Shown here one piece after another: positions 11,179 through 22,677 of a stretch of DNA of 64,000 bases. Position numbers and translations under genes: made by a program. The stretch's first letter is position 1; the number at the start of each line of letters is the position of its first letter. The notes under the pieces were generated by a model. It was given only the letters and a program-made list of their open reading frames with translations. It did no database searches and was not told the origin of the DNA. The stretch is from Phalacrocorax aristotelis (Eukaryota > Chordata > Aves > Suliformes > Phalacrocoracidae): contig NC_134310.1 in NCBI RefSeq assembly GCF_949628215.1, positions 12,289,401-12,353,400 on the forward strand, in the 5' to 3' direction.

Positions 11179-11488
11179 ATGGTATCAGGTGGTCTCTGGT
11201 GGTCCCTAGTGGTTTGCTGAAGGGGTGTTTTTTGTGTCCTTTCCATGACTGTTGAGTCCGTCTTCCACATATGGTCTTGAGTTGGCCCATCAGGTAATCT
11301 TGTCACAGTGTGTTGCAAGGTGTGTTGATTTCAACTGGTGTTCTGACTCTTATCTAGGTGGAGATGTCCTTAGTTCCTTTTGTCTTGGTTTCTACTGTTG
11401 CCTGCTGTTTGCACCCCTCCAGGATGTTCTCCATCATGCCTGGGAAGATGATGTCCTTGAGTGCATTCTTGCCTGAGGCCCCTTATAA
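11179..11488 (-). repeat. Truncated 3' LTR of ERV1 copy 1
   Basis: On the minus strand it starts TGTTATAAGGGGCCTCAGGC, matching the solo LTR at 47981-48577 over about 300 bp, then breaks off at about 11179. A purine tract (CAGAAGGGGGGAAT) sits immediately upstream at about 11489-11502, so this is the 3' LTR of the pol fragment to its right. Confidence 0.75.
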
Positions 11489-12615
11489 CAATTCCCCCCT
11501 TCTGAGATTTCTCTACCTCATTAGATAGAACTCAATACTTGATGTATTTTGATTCACACAGGTTTCTAATCATAGGAATACATTGCATTAATATACAAGT
11601 TACCAAGATTACTACAATAAGTTAAGTAATAATTTAGTTATTTCCCTAGCTTTGTTGGTGCAACAAGGAAAACTTCCAGCCATCCTGAGAAAGTATCAAT
11701 CAATACCAGGAGATATCTATAACCATTTTGTTTTGGTAAATCAGAAAAATCAATTTGCCAATAATCTCCGGGGGAATTTCCTTGCCTAGTGGTCCCTGGG
11801 GGTGGTCTTTTCCTGTTCATGGGTTTATTTTTTTAAACAAATGGGGATTTTGCTATTACAGACTTTACTATTCCAGTCATCCCTGCACATATAAGCAAAT
11901 TTTGAAGGCTAGAAATCATAGCCTCACTACTCCAGTGTGTTTCCTCCTGTACCTTCTTTACAATTTCAGTCATTACCTGCAGTGTAACAAGGACTTGTCC
12001 TGTGGGAGTTATCAACCAACCCTCTGTTTGAGGGTTGGTTGATATGATGCCAATTATTGGTCTGTCTCACTATAGTTAGGTTTCAAACTTGGGAACTTCA
12101 CCTGTTTTACTGCTACCAGTGCAAGGATGCCTTGTTCAGCCACCTGTTTAGCAGTTTTATCAGCCAATCAATTACCCACGTTTACTGCAGTTTATCTGAA
12201 CTGATGTGCTTTGCAATGCATTATCGCCACTTCCTTAGGTTTTTTAATATCCTAGAGAGGTTGGAGAATTTCTTCCTTGTATTTAATAGGTGATCCTTGA
12301 GCGGACAACAATCCTCTTCCTTTCCAGACAGCCCCATGTGCATGGCCTATCCCAAATGCATATTTTAAATCAGTACATATATTTACTTTTTTCCCTTCAG
12401 CTACCTTCAAGGCTTGTCTTAATGCCACTAGTTCTGCCTTCTGGGCTGACATATTGATAGGTAGGGCCCCAGCCTCTATTATCTGTGTAGTTGCAACCAC
12501 CGCCCATCCGACCATTCTTTCCCATCTCCTATGAAGGTGCTGCCATCTGTAAACAGCTCTAAATCAGGATTAGTTAATGGGTCATCTCTTAAATCCTGGC
12601 TGCTGGAATACATGT
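11489..12615 (-). pseudogene. pol: ERV1 copy 1 pol fragment (RNase H, integrase)
   Basis: Gammaretrovirus-like pol on the minus strand. RNase H lies at 12252-12612 (ELFTDGS near 12550). The linker is at 11833-12015. The start of the integrase core is at 11638-11820 (WQIDFSDLP). It then runs straight to a purine tract and the truncated LTR, so the rest of integrase and all of env are deleted. The upstream side is cut by provirus B; about 29 bp more of this copy survive at 17947-17975 beyond B, matching the corresponding place in copy 2 (18747-18774). Confidence 0.75.
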
Positions 12616-13226
12616 TGTCGTGGTTCAGCCTCAGCTGGCAATTGAACACCACGCAGCCGCTCGCTCACTCCCCCCACCCCACCCCTGTGGGATAGGGAAA
12701 AGAATTGGACGAGCAAAAGAACTTGTGGGTTGAGATAAGCACAGTTTAATGATTACAATAAAATAATAATAATTATTATAATAATGACAATAATGTTAAT
12801 ATAATAAAATTGAGAAAGAAGGGAAAGGGGAAAAAAAGGAATAAAAACCACAGAAACACAAACGATACAACCACTCACCACCCAGCGACCGACGCTGCCC
12901 ATCCCCAAGCCGTGATTGCTTCCTCCTTCCCCCGGCCAGCTCCTCCCAGTTAAAATACTGGGCATGACGTTACATGATATGGAATATCCCTTTGGTCAGT
13001 TTGAATCCGCCTCTCTTAGCTGTGCCCCCTCCCCTCCCAACTTCTTGTGCACCCGGCAGAGCATGGGAAGCTAGAGAAGTCCTTGACTAGTACAAGCGCT
13101 ACCCAGCAAGAGCCCAAAACATCTGTGTGTTATCTCAACATTTTTTTTTCCATGCTAAGTTCAAAGCACAGCACTATACCAGCTAGAGTGAAGAAAATGA
13201 ACTCTATCCCAGCTAAAACCATGACA
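12616..13226 (-). repeat. 3' LTR of provirus B
   Basis: 611 bp with TGTCATGG at the right and ...CCACGACA at the left edge (read on the minus strand). It has an AT-rich (AAT)n-like block at about 12760-12800. The purine tract GGAATAAGGGGTGGATAC abuts it at 13227. Confidence 0.85.
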
Positions 13227-13705
13227 GTATCCACCCCTTATTCCATATCATTTACATCATGCTCAGGTCCAATACTATTCAGTACAATTTCCATAATCCC
13301 TACCCACCTTCTCATCCTTTAACAGGATATGCAGATTTTCATTTATCATTCCCCTAGTCTATGGACCACCCCTGTAAAATGCCTGTGAAATGTCCATTGA
13401 GTTCATTTAGTCCATGACTTTGGGTTTCATCTATTGTAAGAGACTTTCAGAGAGGTGCGGTGTGTGGTGTTGGATTGTTGCATACTGAAGTCAGTCCTTG
13501 TTCCATCACCGTTGCACTGGTAGTTCTTGTTCTCACACTGCTGCGCTTTGCTTGGTTCGATTTAAAGTTCATTTCCTATTATTATTAATTGGGAGATTCC
13601 CACCATGATACCATTCCATTGATATGGCATATAGCAACCATAGTAGTGATGACATACAACATTATATAGCAATTAACAGCATATTATTCAGTTCATTGGC
13701 TGTTT
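13227..13705 (-). other. 3' non-coding segment of provirus B
   Basis: Matches the segment between integrase and 3' LTR in A and C, including the purine tract at 13227-13246. No env and no open frame of note. Confidence 0.6.
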
Positions 13706-14014
13706 TCACCCAAAATTAAATCCCCCTGAGGTACAGACTGGACTCCTCCATCCTCCCGCATCACCCACCAAGTGCACCCAGGTCCTCGAGCAAACGCATT
13801 CCCACGAGTAGGTTTGCCTTTGCCTGAAGCAGGAATAACCCAGACTGTTTTGCCCAACATATTTTTTTATGTGCACTACGGGGACTCTATCCCCTTCCAC
13901 AGTACGTAAGGGTTCTGACTGGGCAGGGCCAGCTCGCCTGGCAGATCCCCTCGTGTTGCCTAACCAGGTGGCTTTTGCTAAAATGTGTATCCTAGTGGAA
14001 TATGCATTCTCCAA
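13706..14014 (-). pseudogene. pol: Provirus B integrase C-terminal fragment joined to RT
   Basis: The frame encodes the end of integrase (KATWLGNTRGSA, then EGDRVPVVH). Its upstream edge is fused at about 13991-13997 to the RT connection sequence (GFWRMH equivalent). Compared with A, everything between about 4255 and 5914 is missing. The join shows almost no shared sequence. Confidence 0.75.
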
Positions 14015-15189
14015 AAACCCACAACGCCCAAGAAAGCTTATGTTTCCTTTTTGCTAGTTGGTGGAGACATAGCTGCTATTTTGTTGATCACATCCATTGG
14101 AATCTGACGACGACCATCTTGCCATTTGAATCCTAAGAACTGGAATTCTCGTGTGGGTCCCTTAACCTTACTATGTTTTATGGCAAAACCAGCTTTCAGG
14201 AGGATTTGAACTATTTTCTTCCCTTTCTCAAAAAATTCTTCCGCTGTATTGCCCCACACAATGATGTCATCAATGTATTGAAGGTGTTCGGGAGCTCCAC
14301 CTTGTTCCAAAGCATTATGGATCAGTCCATGGCAAATGGTAGGGCTGTGTTTCCACCCCTGGGGCAGTCGATTCCAGGTGTACTGGACGCCCCTCCAAGT
14401 AACAGCAAACTGTGGCCTGCATTCTGCTGCCAGAGGGATTGAGAAGAATGCATTAGCAATATCAATTGTGGCATACCCCTTGGCTGCCTTTGACTCCAGT
14501 TAGTACTGAAGTTCTAGCATGTCTGGCAAAGCAGCACTCAATGGTGGAGTGACTTCATTCAGGCCACGATAGTCTACTGTTAGCCTCCACTCTCCATTAG
14601 ACTTCCGCACTGGATATATGGGAGTGTTAAAGGGTGAGTGGGTCTTACTGATGACTCCTTGGCTCCTCAGTTGGTGAATGAGTTTATGGATGGGGATCAG
14701 GGAGTCTTGGTTGGTGCAATGTTGCCGCCGGTGCACTGTTGTGGTGGCTGTTGGCACCTGTTGTTCTTCGACCTTCAGCAACCCCACAACAGAAGGGTCC
14801 TTCGAGAGACCGGGCAAGGTAGACAGCTGTTTAATTTCCTCTGTCTCCAAGGCAGCTACACCAAAAGCCCACCTGTACCCTTTTGGGTCCTTGAAATACC
14901 CTCTCCTGAGGTAGTCTATGCCAAGGATGCACGGAGCCTCTAGGCCAGTCACAATGGGGTGCTTTTGCCACTCATTCCCAGTTAAGCTCACTTCGGCCTC
15001 CAATACAGTTAGCTCTTGGGATCCCCCTGTCACTCCAGCAATACTGATGGGTTCTGCCCCTATATAGGTTGATGGCATTAGGGTGTACTGTGCACCAGTG
15101 TCCACGAAAGCTTTATACTCCTGTGGGTCGGACGTGCCAGGCCATCGGATCCACACAGTCCAGTAAACCCGGTTATCCCTTTCCTCCAC
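14015..15189 (-). pseudogene. pro-pol: Provirus B protease and reverse transcriptase
   Basis: An open frame from 15189 to 14500 runs through protease (intact DTGAQ near 15095) into the start of RT (YPVRKSNGEWRL, LTVDYRGLNE). A stop at 14500-14502 replaces the next codon, after which RT continues in frame to about 14038 with LPQGW and YIDDI intact. The protease active site is better preserved than in A. The fused reading of protease and RT supports a single Pro-Pol frame in this family. Confidence 0.8.
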
Positions 15190-17003
15190 CTGGCTGGAGG
15201 CAGGGCCCCCCTAGTCCTGATCATAATATTCATCACTCGCTGTAAATATGAATCACGAGTGTCTCTGTTAAGATCAGAAGGAAAATCAGCACTTCTGCTC
15301 CTCTGTCTGGAGAATTGCTTCCTGGAAACTGGAGCAGCAGCTCTCCTGAAGAAACCCCCCTGAGTGATTGTTCTCCCTTGCAGCTCACGTACCCGTGCCT
15401 GTAGGGCTGAGGTAGATTTTCCATCCCACTTCTTCATGTCCTCTCCGTGATCACACAGGTAAAACCATAGGGTGCCCCGTCGTGTGTATCCCTTCTCTTG
15501 AGCAAAGTGATGGTTACTCCTAATGGCTGAGATACTGGTCCGTACTGGTGGGGAGTAGGACCTATCTTCTTTGAGTTGCTGGAACTCTCGGGACAGTTTC
15601 TCAACAGCAGAGACGAGCGAGGAAGAGAGACTTGCTTCATATTCCCGGAGTTTATCAATCAACTCAGCCACCGTTGGTGTCTCGTCATCTTTCCAGGACA
15701 TCACTGCCAATGAGTTTGCATACAAGGATGGTGCACTCTGTACAAACTTCCGCCACATGGGTTGCGTGCACTCGGCTTCATCTGGACCTTTGGATGACTG
15801 TTGATCGTCCAGGTCACCATAAATCACCTCAAGCACGGATAATTCTCTTAGATACTGGATGCCTTTCTCCATGGTTGTCCATTTTCCTAGGTGATATGTA
15901 ACATTTTCTTTAATGGGATACCTTTCCTTCACTCCAGACAGGAGTCACCTCCAGAGGCTGAGGGCTTGTCTCCCTTTTCCAATTGCTTTATCAATGCCCC
16001 GTTCCGCAGAGAGGGATCCCAGTTGTTTCGCTTCCTTCCCCTCTAATTCCAGACTACTGGCCCCATTATCCCAGCATCGGAGCAGCCAGGTGATAACGTG
16101 CTCACCTGAATGACGCCCAAAATCTTTCCGTATATCCCGCAACTCACTCAGGGATAGAGATCGGGTAGTTTCCGTTTCTTGTACACATTGTTCCTCCTCC
16201 TCCTCCTCTTCTTGTGATGGCCCTGGTTCCTCATAATCTCTTTCTAAATGAGTTGACCTTCTCTTCCATGATTTCTTCTTGAGTATAGGGGTGACTGATA
16301 CTGGCACAGGTTGGTCCTCTGGTTTAGCTGCAATGCTTGGCACTGGGGTTTGAGTGGCTGCAGTGCCTGTCGTGGGGGTTTGAGTGGCCGCAGTGCTTGT
16401 CACTGGTGTTGGAGTAGCTGCAGTATCTGTCGTGAGGGTTTGAGTGGCCGTAGTGCTCGTCACTGGGGTTGGAGTAGCTGCATTGTCTATCTTGGGGGGT
16501 TGAGTGGCCGCAGGGTTTGTTGCTTTCCTTGTCTCTGTCTTTTTAGATCCAGCGACCTTCTCTTTCCCTTGGGGGTACTGAATAGTGTTAAATAGGGCTC
16601 GATAGGCATAAGCCAGACCCCAGCACATGGCAGTGATTTGTATCTCTCTGGAATTGCCAGGGTGACAATATACTTCCTCCATATGTTCTACTAATTTTTC
16701 AGGATTCTGCACTTGTTCAGGGGTGAAGTCCCACAACACTGGGGGTGCCCACCGTCTTAGGCATTTGCCCATTCTATCCCACATACCCTGCCACTCATAG
16801 CTATCAAGCCTTGGGGCAGATCTCTGGATTATATTCTTAAATTGCTTATTAACCTTAGACAGAACTGACATCGTCTGCCAAAGCAATATCAACAGATGTA
16901 TCTTGACTACCCAAGGATGTTCAAGATACTGAAAAGTTGTTGTAATGAAGGAGGAGACATTATATAAGATGGCAGCTAAGGTGCCGTTCTGTATTTCCTC
17001 CAT
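15078..17003 (-). pseudogene. gag: Provirus B gag
   Basis: Two long open blocks lie in the same frame, separated by a TGA at 15945-15947. The first (17003-15945, 352 codons) covers the region after the hydrophobic N-terminus, a Thr/Pro-rich linker of about 10-12-residue repeats (about 16310-16520) and an acidic stretch. The second (15932-15078) carries the capsid-like segment beginning KERYPIKE and the basic C-terminus, then overlaps protease. The N-terminal hydrophobic part (17004-17290) is shifted and interrupted. The same TGA is present in A, while F has CAA there. Confidence 0.7.
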
Positions 17004-17302
17004 AAAAAACTTCTCAGAGGAGGAGGTCTAATTGCGAATTGCCTCCATGAGGTGGTAGCCAAAGTACAGTAACGGCTTCCATGCAAGTCCTAAATAACAG
17101 ATAATGGTCAAGGCCAGTGTTTTAGTAACAGATCTCCTAAGCAAAACATCTCCAATCACTGCAGAGCACAGCAAAGTACAAAATCAACAGCAAGTTTTAA
17201 CATGTACTTTACAATCAGCATGGTGTAGACTGGTCAAACTAATACTGAGAGCAGATGAATCAATGCTGTGACCAGCAACTGTTATTATCTCAAACTCTTC
17301 GG

Positions 17303-17320
17303 GCCCCACGTTGGGCACCA
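17303..17320 (-). other. Primer-binding site of provirus B
   Basis: Reads TGGTGCCCAACGTGGGGC on the minus strand, one base different from the A site (TGGCGCCC...). Lys-type, with a C to T change. Confidence 0.8.
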
Positions 17321-17329
17321 AAAATGGAC

Positions 17330-17946
17330 TATCATCATTCAGCCTCAGCTGGCAACTGAACACCACGCAGCCGCTCGCTCACCCGCCCCCCCCCACACCC
17401 CTGTGGGATGGGGAAAAGAATTGGATGAGCAAAAGAACTTGTGGGTTGAGATAAGAACATTTTAATGATTACAATAAAATAATAATAATTATTATGATAA
17501 TAATGACAATAATGTTAATATAATAAAATTGAGAAGGAAGGGAAAGGGAAGAAAAAGGAATAAAAACCACAGAAACACAAATGATACAACCGCTCACCAC
17601 CCGCCGACCGACGCTGCCCGTCCCTGAGCCGCGATTGCTTCCTCCCTCCCCCGGCCAGCCCCTCCCAGTTAACATACTGGGCATGACGTTACATGATATG
17701 GAATATCCCTTTGGTCAGTTTGAATCCGCTCTCTTAGCTGTGCCCCCTCCCCTCCCGGCTTCTTGTGCACCCAGCAGAGCATGGGAAGCTAGAAATGTCC
17801 TTGACTAGTACAAGCACTACCCAGCAAGAGCCCAAAACATCTGTGTGTTATCAAAACATTTTTTTTTCCATGCTAAGTTCAAAGCACAGCACTATACCAG
17901 CTAGAGTGAAGAAAATGAACTCTATCCCAGCTAAAACCATGGCACA
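17330..17946 (-). repeat. 5' LTR of provirus B
   Basis: 617 bp. On the minus strand it starts TGTGCCATGG and ends ...GAATGATGATA; the last bases have drifted from the usual CACGACA. It closely matches 12616-13226, including the same AT-rich block. CATGT follows it. Confidence 0.8.
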
Positions 17947-17951
17947 CATGT

Positions 17952-17975
17952 TCGATGGTTTGCAGACAATCATGG
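17952..17975 (-). other. Last bases of ERV1 copy 1 and junction with copy 2
   Basis: From 17947 the sequence matches copy 2 around 18747-18774 for about 28 bp. At about 17975 it jumps to pre-integrase sequence equivalent to 11845-11890. Two related but different ERV1 copies are therefore joined here. Confidence 0.6.
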
Positions 17976-20300
17976 TGCTATGGTTTTAACTATTCCTGTC
18001 ATCCCCACGCACACTACTGAGGTTTTTAAACTCAAAACCATAGCATCTACACCCCAATATTTTTGCTCATGCTTTTCTTTTGCAAGTTCTGTCATAATTT
18101 GCGGGGTCACCATTACCTGTTTTTCTGGTTTTACCCACCATCCTTCTGTGTTTTGTGATGATTCTAATTTTTCTGCTAATTGCTCATCTAATTTCTTATA
18201 TCTCAGTTTCAAATTTGGTAGCTTTTATCTGTTTTACTGGTACTAGTGCAAGGATACCTTGTTGAGCAGCCTCCTTTGCAGCTTTATCTGCCAATCATTT
18301 ACCTATGTTTACAGACGTCTGACCAAATTGATGAGCTTTGCAATGCATTATCGCTACTTCTTTTGGTTTCTGCACATCTTCCAGAAGTTGGAGAATTTCT
18401 TCTTTATGCTTTATCGATGATCCTTGGGCTGACAGCAGTCCTTTTTCCTTCCAAATAGCTCCATGAGTGAGCATGCATCACACCAAATGCATATTTGGTA
18501 TCGGTCCAAATATTTACCCTTTGTCCTTCTGCCATTTGCAGAGCTTGCTTCAATGTCATCAATACTGCTTTCTGTGCCAAGGTGTTTGCAGGCAGCATCC
18601 CCGACTACATTACCTTGGTGGTGGTAACAACAGCATATCCGGCCATTCGCTTCCCTTTTTGCACAAAGCTGCTTCCATCTGTGAACAATTCCAGATCAGG
18701 ATTTTCCAGAGGTTCATCTTTCAGATCCGGTCTACTGGAATAGACTTGTTCAATAGTTAGCAGGCAATCATGTTCTAAATTTCCTGTCAGGTTTTCTGCT
18801 GACAAGAACATTGTTGGATTAACAATTGCTGTGGTTTTTAATTCTATATCACCTTGTTCCAATAAGACAACCTGATATTTCAGCATTCTGCTGGGAGATA
18901 ACCAATGACCCCCCCTTTTGCTCTAAGACAGTTATTACCATGTGTGGTATATATACCACCATTTTCTGACCCATGGTCAGTTTTTGAGCTTCTTGAATCA
19001 GCGATACTGTTGCTGCCACAGCACACAAACATCCCGACCATCCTTTACTCGCATTATCAAGTTGTTCGGAGAAGTATCTCACCGGCCACCTCCAGGATCC
19101 CAACCGTTGTGCCAGCACTCCAAGGGCCAGATGTTGCCTTTCATGTACAAACAACTCAAAAGGTTTGGTCAGATCAGGTAAACCCAGTGCAGGGGCCCTC
19201 ATTAGTGCCTTTTTAAGTTCTCTGAACAATTTCTGACACTCAGGTGTCCAAGTCAAATACTGGTCTTTAGATTCTTTTAAAGCCTCATATAGTGGCTTCA
19301 CATGCAGTCCATAATTCAGAATCCAGAGTCGACACCATCCAATCATCCCCAGAAAAGCTCTCAGTTCCTTCGGGCTGAAAGGCTCGGGGATCTGACAAAT
19401 AGCTTTTTTCCTTTCATTTCCTAATTGTCTTTGCCCTTGAGATATCTCAAATCCCAAATAAATCACTGCTTCTTTTCCTATTTAGGCTTTGTTTCTGGAA
19501 ACTCTGTATCCTCCTTGGCCCAGAAAATTTAATAAGCTGATAGTAATTTCAGAACATTTTCTTTACTTTCTGCCGCTATCAGAATGTCATCCACATACTG
19601 TAACAATATGCCTCTCCCTTGGTTCTGGTTTTTTTTTTCTATATCTCTAATCCTTTTGCCAGCTGATTCTCAAATATAGTAGGACTATTTTTAAATCCTT
19701 GTGGAAGTACAGTCCATGTTAGCTGTGTCTTTCGTTCTGTGGTGGAGCTTTCCCATTCAAAAGCAAATAGGCTTTGACTTTTTATGTCCAGAGGCACGCA
19801 AAAGAAGGCATCCTTCAAATCCAGTACAGTAAACCATTTATGCTCCTCTTTTAAAGAGGTCAGTAAAGTGTATGGATTAGCCAGTACTGGATGTATATCT
19901 TGGACTATCTGATTTATAGCCCTTAAATCCTGAACTAGTCGATATTCCTTGCGTCCAGATTTCTTTACTGGCAATATAGGAGTATTATATTCTGATTCAC
20001 ATCCTACCAAAAGCCCATATCTTCTATAAATTTTGTAATTAACTCCTTTAATCCTTTTTGAGCCTCCCACTTAATAGGATATTGTTTTTGTCTTACCGGC
20101 TTGGCTCCAGGTTTTAACATTACTTTTACCGGCTCTGCTAATTTAGATCGCTCTGGAACTCCACTCGCCCAAACCAAAGGAATTACTACATTTTCCACTT
20201 CTTTGGGAATCTGTTCCTCCCTGGAGGAATCCTGTAACATAAACACTCTCACCTCTATGGCTTTTGATTCTGGTGTTAGCAATTTAATCTCTCCCTCTTT
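17976..20300 (-). pseudogene. pol: ERV1 copy 2 pol (RT, RNase H, linker)
   Basis: Gammaretrovirus-like pol on the minus strand. RT start (KSGRKEYRLVQDLRAIN) and LPQGFKNSP lie at 19639-20070. The YVDDI box is near 19590, in a different local frame. Connection domain at 18849-19466 (FLGMIGWCR). RNase H at 18404-18760 (ELFTDGSSF near 18690). Linker to integrase at 17976-18212. The protease-RT junction is at 20004-20282. Integrase catalytic core, env and 3' LTR are absent. Frameshifts lie near 19480-19640 and elsewhere. Confidence 0.8.
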
Positions 20301-20640
20301 AAAAGTTATTTGTGCATTTAATTTACTTAATAGATCTCATCCTAACAGAGGTAGCGGGCATTCAGGCATATGCAGAAACTGGTGAGTTACCCATCATTTT
20401 CTCAATTTAAACTTTAATGGCTCTAAGAAAGATTAATTTTTCTTTGCCCTGTCACACTAACAACATCTACTGATTTATGACTAAATTTCTCTTTACATGT
20501 ATTCAATACCAAATAAGTGGCTCTCGTGTCTATCAAAAATTCGATTTCTTCATTCCCTAGCTTCAGTGTAACCAGGGATTCAGCTAGGGTTGATTCCCCC
20601 GGTCTCCTTCATGCCAAACTACTTCAAGCATTTTTACCCA
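20301..20640 (-). pseudogene. pro: ERV1 copy 2 protease remnant
   Basis: On the minus strand a short reading gives an aspartic-protease-like active site in which the Gly after Asp-Thr is replaced (DTRATY near 20533). The frames around it are broken. Confidence 0.5.
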
Positions 20641-21322
20641 AATCTCTAGATTCAGGTCTTTCCAGTTTCTGAAGTTTCCTTCCAATATCTGGGCTGATTG
20701 TCCCATGCTTTTGGCATTGCCTGTCTTACACCAAATAAAATCCATCTTTGATATCTAGTCAGCATCCCCCTGGGTCCCAATTGATTAGGGTCCCACTTGG
20801 GTTTTGTAGATGGAAAATTCTGATCCACTGTCCCCTGTAAATTCCCATTAGCATGTGCTCTCTGCACCTGCTTTCTCGCTGTATTCTATACTATTTTCTT
20901 GCCAGTTTCATTAAACAAAGTATCTAGTATTACAAGTATAACAACACTTTTTCAAGTTCTCACCACATTTTCCTTCTTTCAAAAACATTGCCATAGAATG
21001 TTGTGGACATATTCCACATTGTTTCTGCCACTCTGGATGATTCCACAGTGTAAAGAACAAATCAATATATGCCACTTCTTCCCATTTGCCTTCCCTTTTT
21101 ACAAAACAACATTAATTGAAAAATGCTATTATATTACAATGTCCCATCTTCTGGCCGTTTCTCCCCACCTTCCAATTGATACAATGGCCACCAATGATTG
21201 CAATATTCAATTAATTGTTTCCAAGTTAGTGGGTCAGCACCCCCGATGTCTTTCCAATGCTTCAAAATGCATCCCAAAGGTGTTCTTTGTGGGACAGGTA
21301 TCTTACTCGAAAATGTTCCCAT
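20641..21322 (-). pseudogene. gag: ERV1 copy 2 gag fragments
   Basis: The 21322-21134 frame begins Met-Gly, a myristoylation-type start, and has LKHWKDIGG and a WPLYQLEGG block typical of a gammaretroviral matrix. A second piece at 20867-20652 resembles the start of the capsid helical region (LTRYQRWILFGVRQA). Most of the matrix-capsid region between them is scrambled or deleted. Confidence 0.65.
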
Positions 21323-21847
21323 TTCTCAATCGACTAGCGGTTGTGATTGTGCCCTATCACAAGCACTAGTCAGAGGGACTCCAACCCCCGTTAGAGCTCC
21401 CTCTGGGATTCCACTCTCACTGGAAATCCCCACTGGGATTTCTAGCCCCTTGCTAGATATCCTTGTAGGCTTCAACCCCCTGTTGAAGACTCCCCTACCC
21501 TTGGGCCCCACTCCACAGGCTTTCGCCTAGCAGAGACTTACCAACCGAGGTACCTCTTGGCCCCAACCCTGCGTAGCTTTCGCCGTGCCTTACAGGCAGG
21601 CCTGTGGGACTTTAACCCACTATCCTATCCTTGGTGGGACTCAAACCCACTATCCTATCCTATGTGGGAAGCTAACCCCACATATTAGTCTACCTAAGTT
21701 TCTTCTTAAAAGAATGCCTTGTTTACCTCAATCCAGGGATCTTGCTCAATGTTCTCTGGTCGGGGGATCGGAAGCTCTCCCCAAGAATCCCTCGGTGCCA
21801 GCTGGAGGTCCCGCGATCCCGCGGATCTGTCGAGATTCAAAAGCAGG
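21323..21847 (-). other. ERV1 copy 2 5' leader
   Basis: Untranslated leader between primer site and gag. The same leader is present in the plus direction at 45048-45511, with short internal repeats around TTCCAC, CCCTCTGGG and TATCCTAT motifs. No coding is expected. Confidence 0.65.
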
Positions 21848-21865
21848 GTCCCATCTGGGTCGCCA
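21848..21865 (-). other. ERV1 copy 2 primer-binding site, probably tRNA-Arg
   Basis: Reads TGGCGACCCAGATGGGAC on the minus strand. Related sites at 23504-23521 and 45030-45047 share CCCAGATGGGAC, which fits the 3' end expected of tRNA-Arg(CCT). Confidence 0.6.
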
Positions 21866-21869
21866 AAAC

Positions 21870-22445
21870 TGTTACTGAAAAACGTGGTAAAATCAGAAAC
21901 AACTCTTTAACACCAATTTAGTATTAAAGAGCAGGCATTCTTTATTCATGGCGCCGGATGCATGCAGGATCACTCCTCCTAACGTGCATACCTTACACAC
22001 CTTTCCCATACAATTTATAGATCAAATATTTACCTATTCATACATATTCATTATTGTCCTTTCTACTGATTGGTACAAACTTGCTCGTTCCATATGTAAA
22101 TTACCGCGCAGGCTCAGTTGTCCTCTTCCATTGTTCTCTTTTGAGAAGGTGGTGTTACTTGGGTCAGTGGTCTGTGAGTCGGTGGTCACGATCTCCCCCT
22201 GCCGGAATTACCTTTTACCTACTTGGTTCTTAATCTTGGCAGTCCTGGCCAGTTTTCTCAGTCCACTACACGAAACCACATTTTGTCAATCCTTTTCTGA
22301 CAGAAGCACATTGTCTATTGTTTTGGTCACAATAATGATTACCTAGGGACTAAAATACAGATCAACAGATACACTGATTCGTACACTCCATGTTCCCATA
22401 ATATAACAACATCCCTGGTTGATTAATTTCATCACTTTGGTTACA
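21870..22445 (-). repeat. 5' LTR of ERV1 copy 2
   Basis: 576 bp, TGTAACCAAAG...TTTCAGTAACA on the minus strand. The same LTR occurs in plus orientation at 36723-45025, split by provirus E. It has an AATAAA-type signal on the minus strand near 21944 (AAAGAATAAAGAATG-like block, also in the plus copy near 37221). Confidence 0.85.
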
Positions 22446-22677
22446 AAATTATGTTATATCCTTAGGAAAACAATTGGAAAAGATTAATAAAAGTGTTTGG
22501 GGAACCAGGGCCAAAGGGTTAGATCATCCAATCCACCCATTTAGCCCTGGAGATTGGGTTTATGTTAAGTATTTTTCAGGTAAATCACTGGGAGAGAAGT
22601 GGAATGGACCTTACCAGCTGCAGTACAGGGTTTTCTTATTCACACCCCCACCTGGCAGTCCCCCTATATCTTTCTAG
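22446..22677 (+). pseudogene. pol: ERV1 integrase C-terminal fragment
   Basis: Plus-strand frame containing HPFSPGDWVYVKYFSGK and EKWNGPYQ, the SH3-like tail typical of gammaretroviral integrases. It abuts the minus-strand LTR of copy 2 and loses homology after about 22640, so it is a piece of a different, plus-strand element. Confidence 0.7.

Larger units (their letters stand above)
12616..17946 (-). mobile_element. ERVL-type provirus B (internally deleted)
   Basis: A minus-strand provirus with both LTRs and a perfect 5-bp duplication CATGT (12611-12615 and 17947-17951). It entered the pol of ERV1 copy 1. Order on the minus strand: 5' LTR (17330-17946), primer site (17303-17320), gag, protease and first part of RT, then a deletion of about 1.7 kb relative to A, integrase C-terminal part, purine tract, 3' LTR. 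The deletion removes RNase H and the integrase catalytic core, so this copy could move only with enzymes from elsewhere. Confidence 0.85.
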
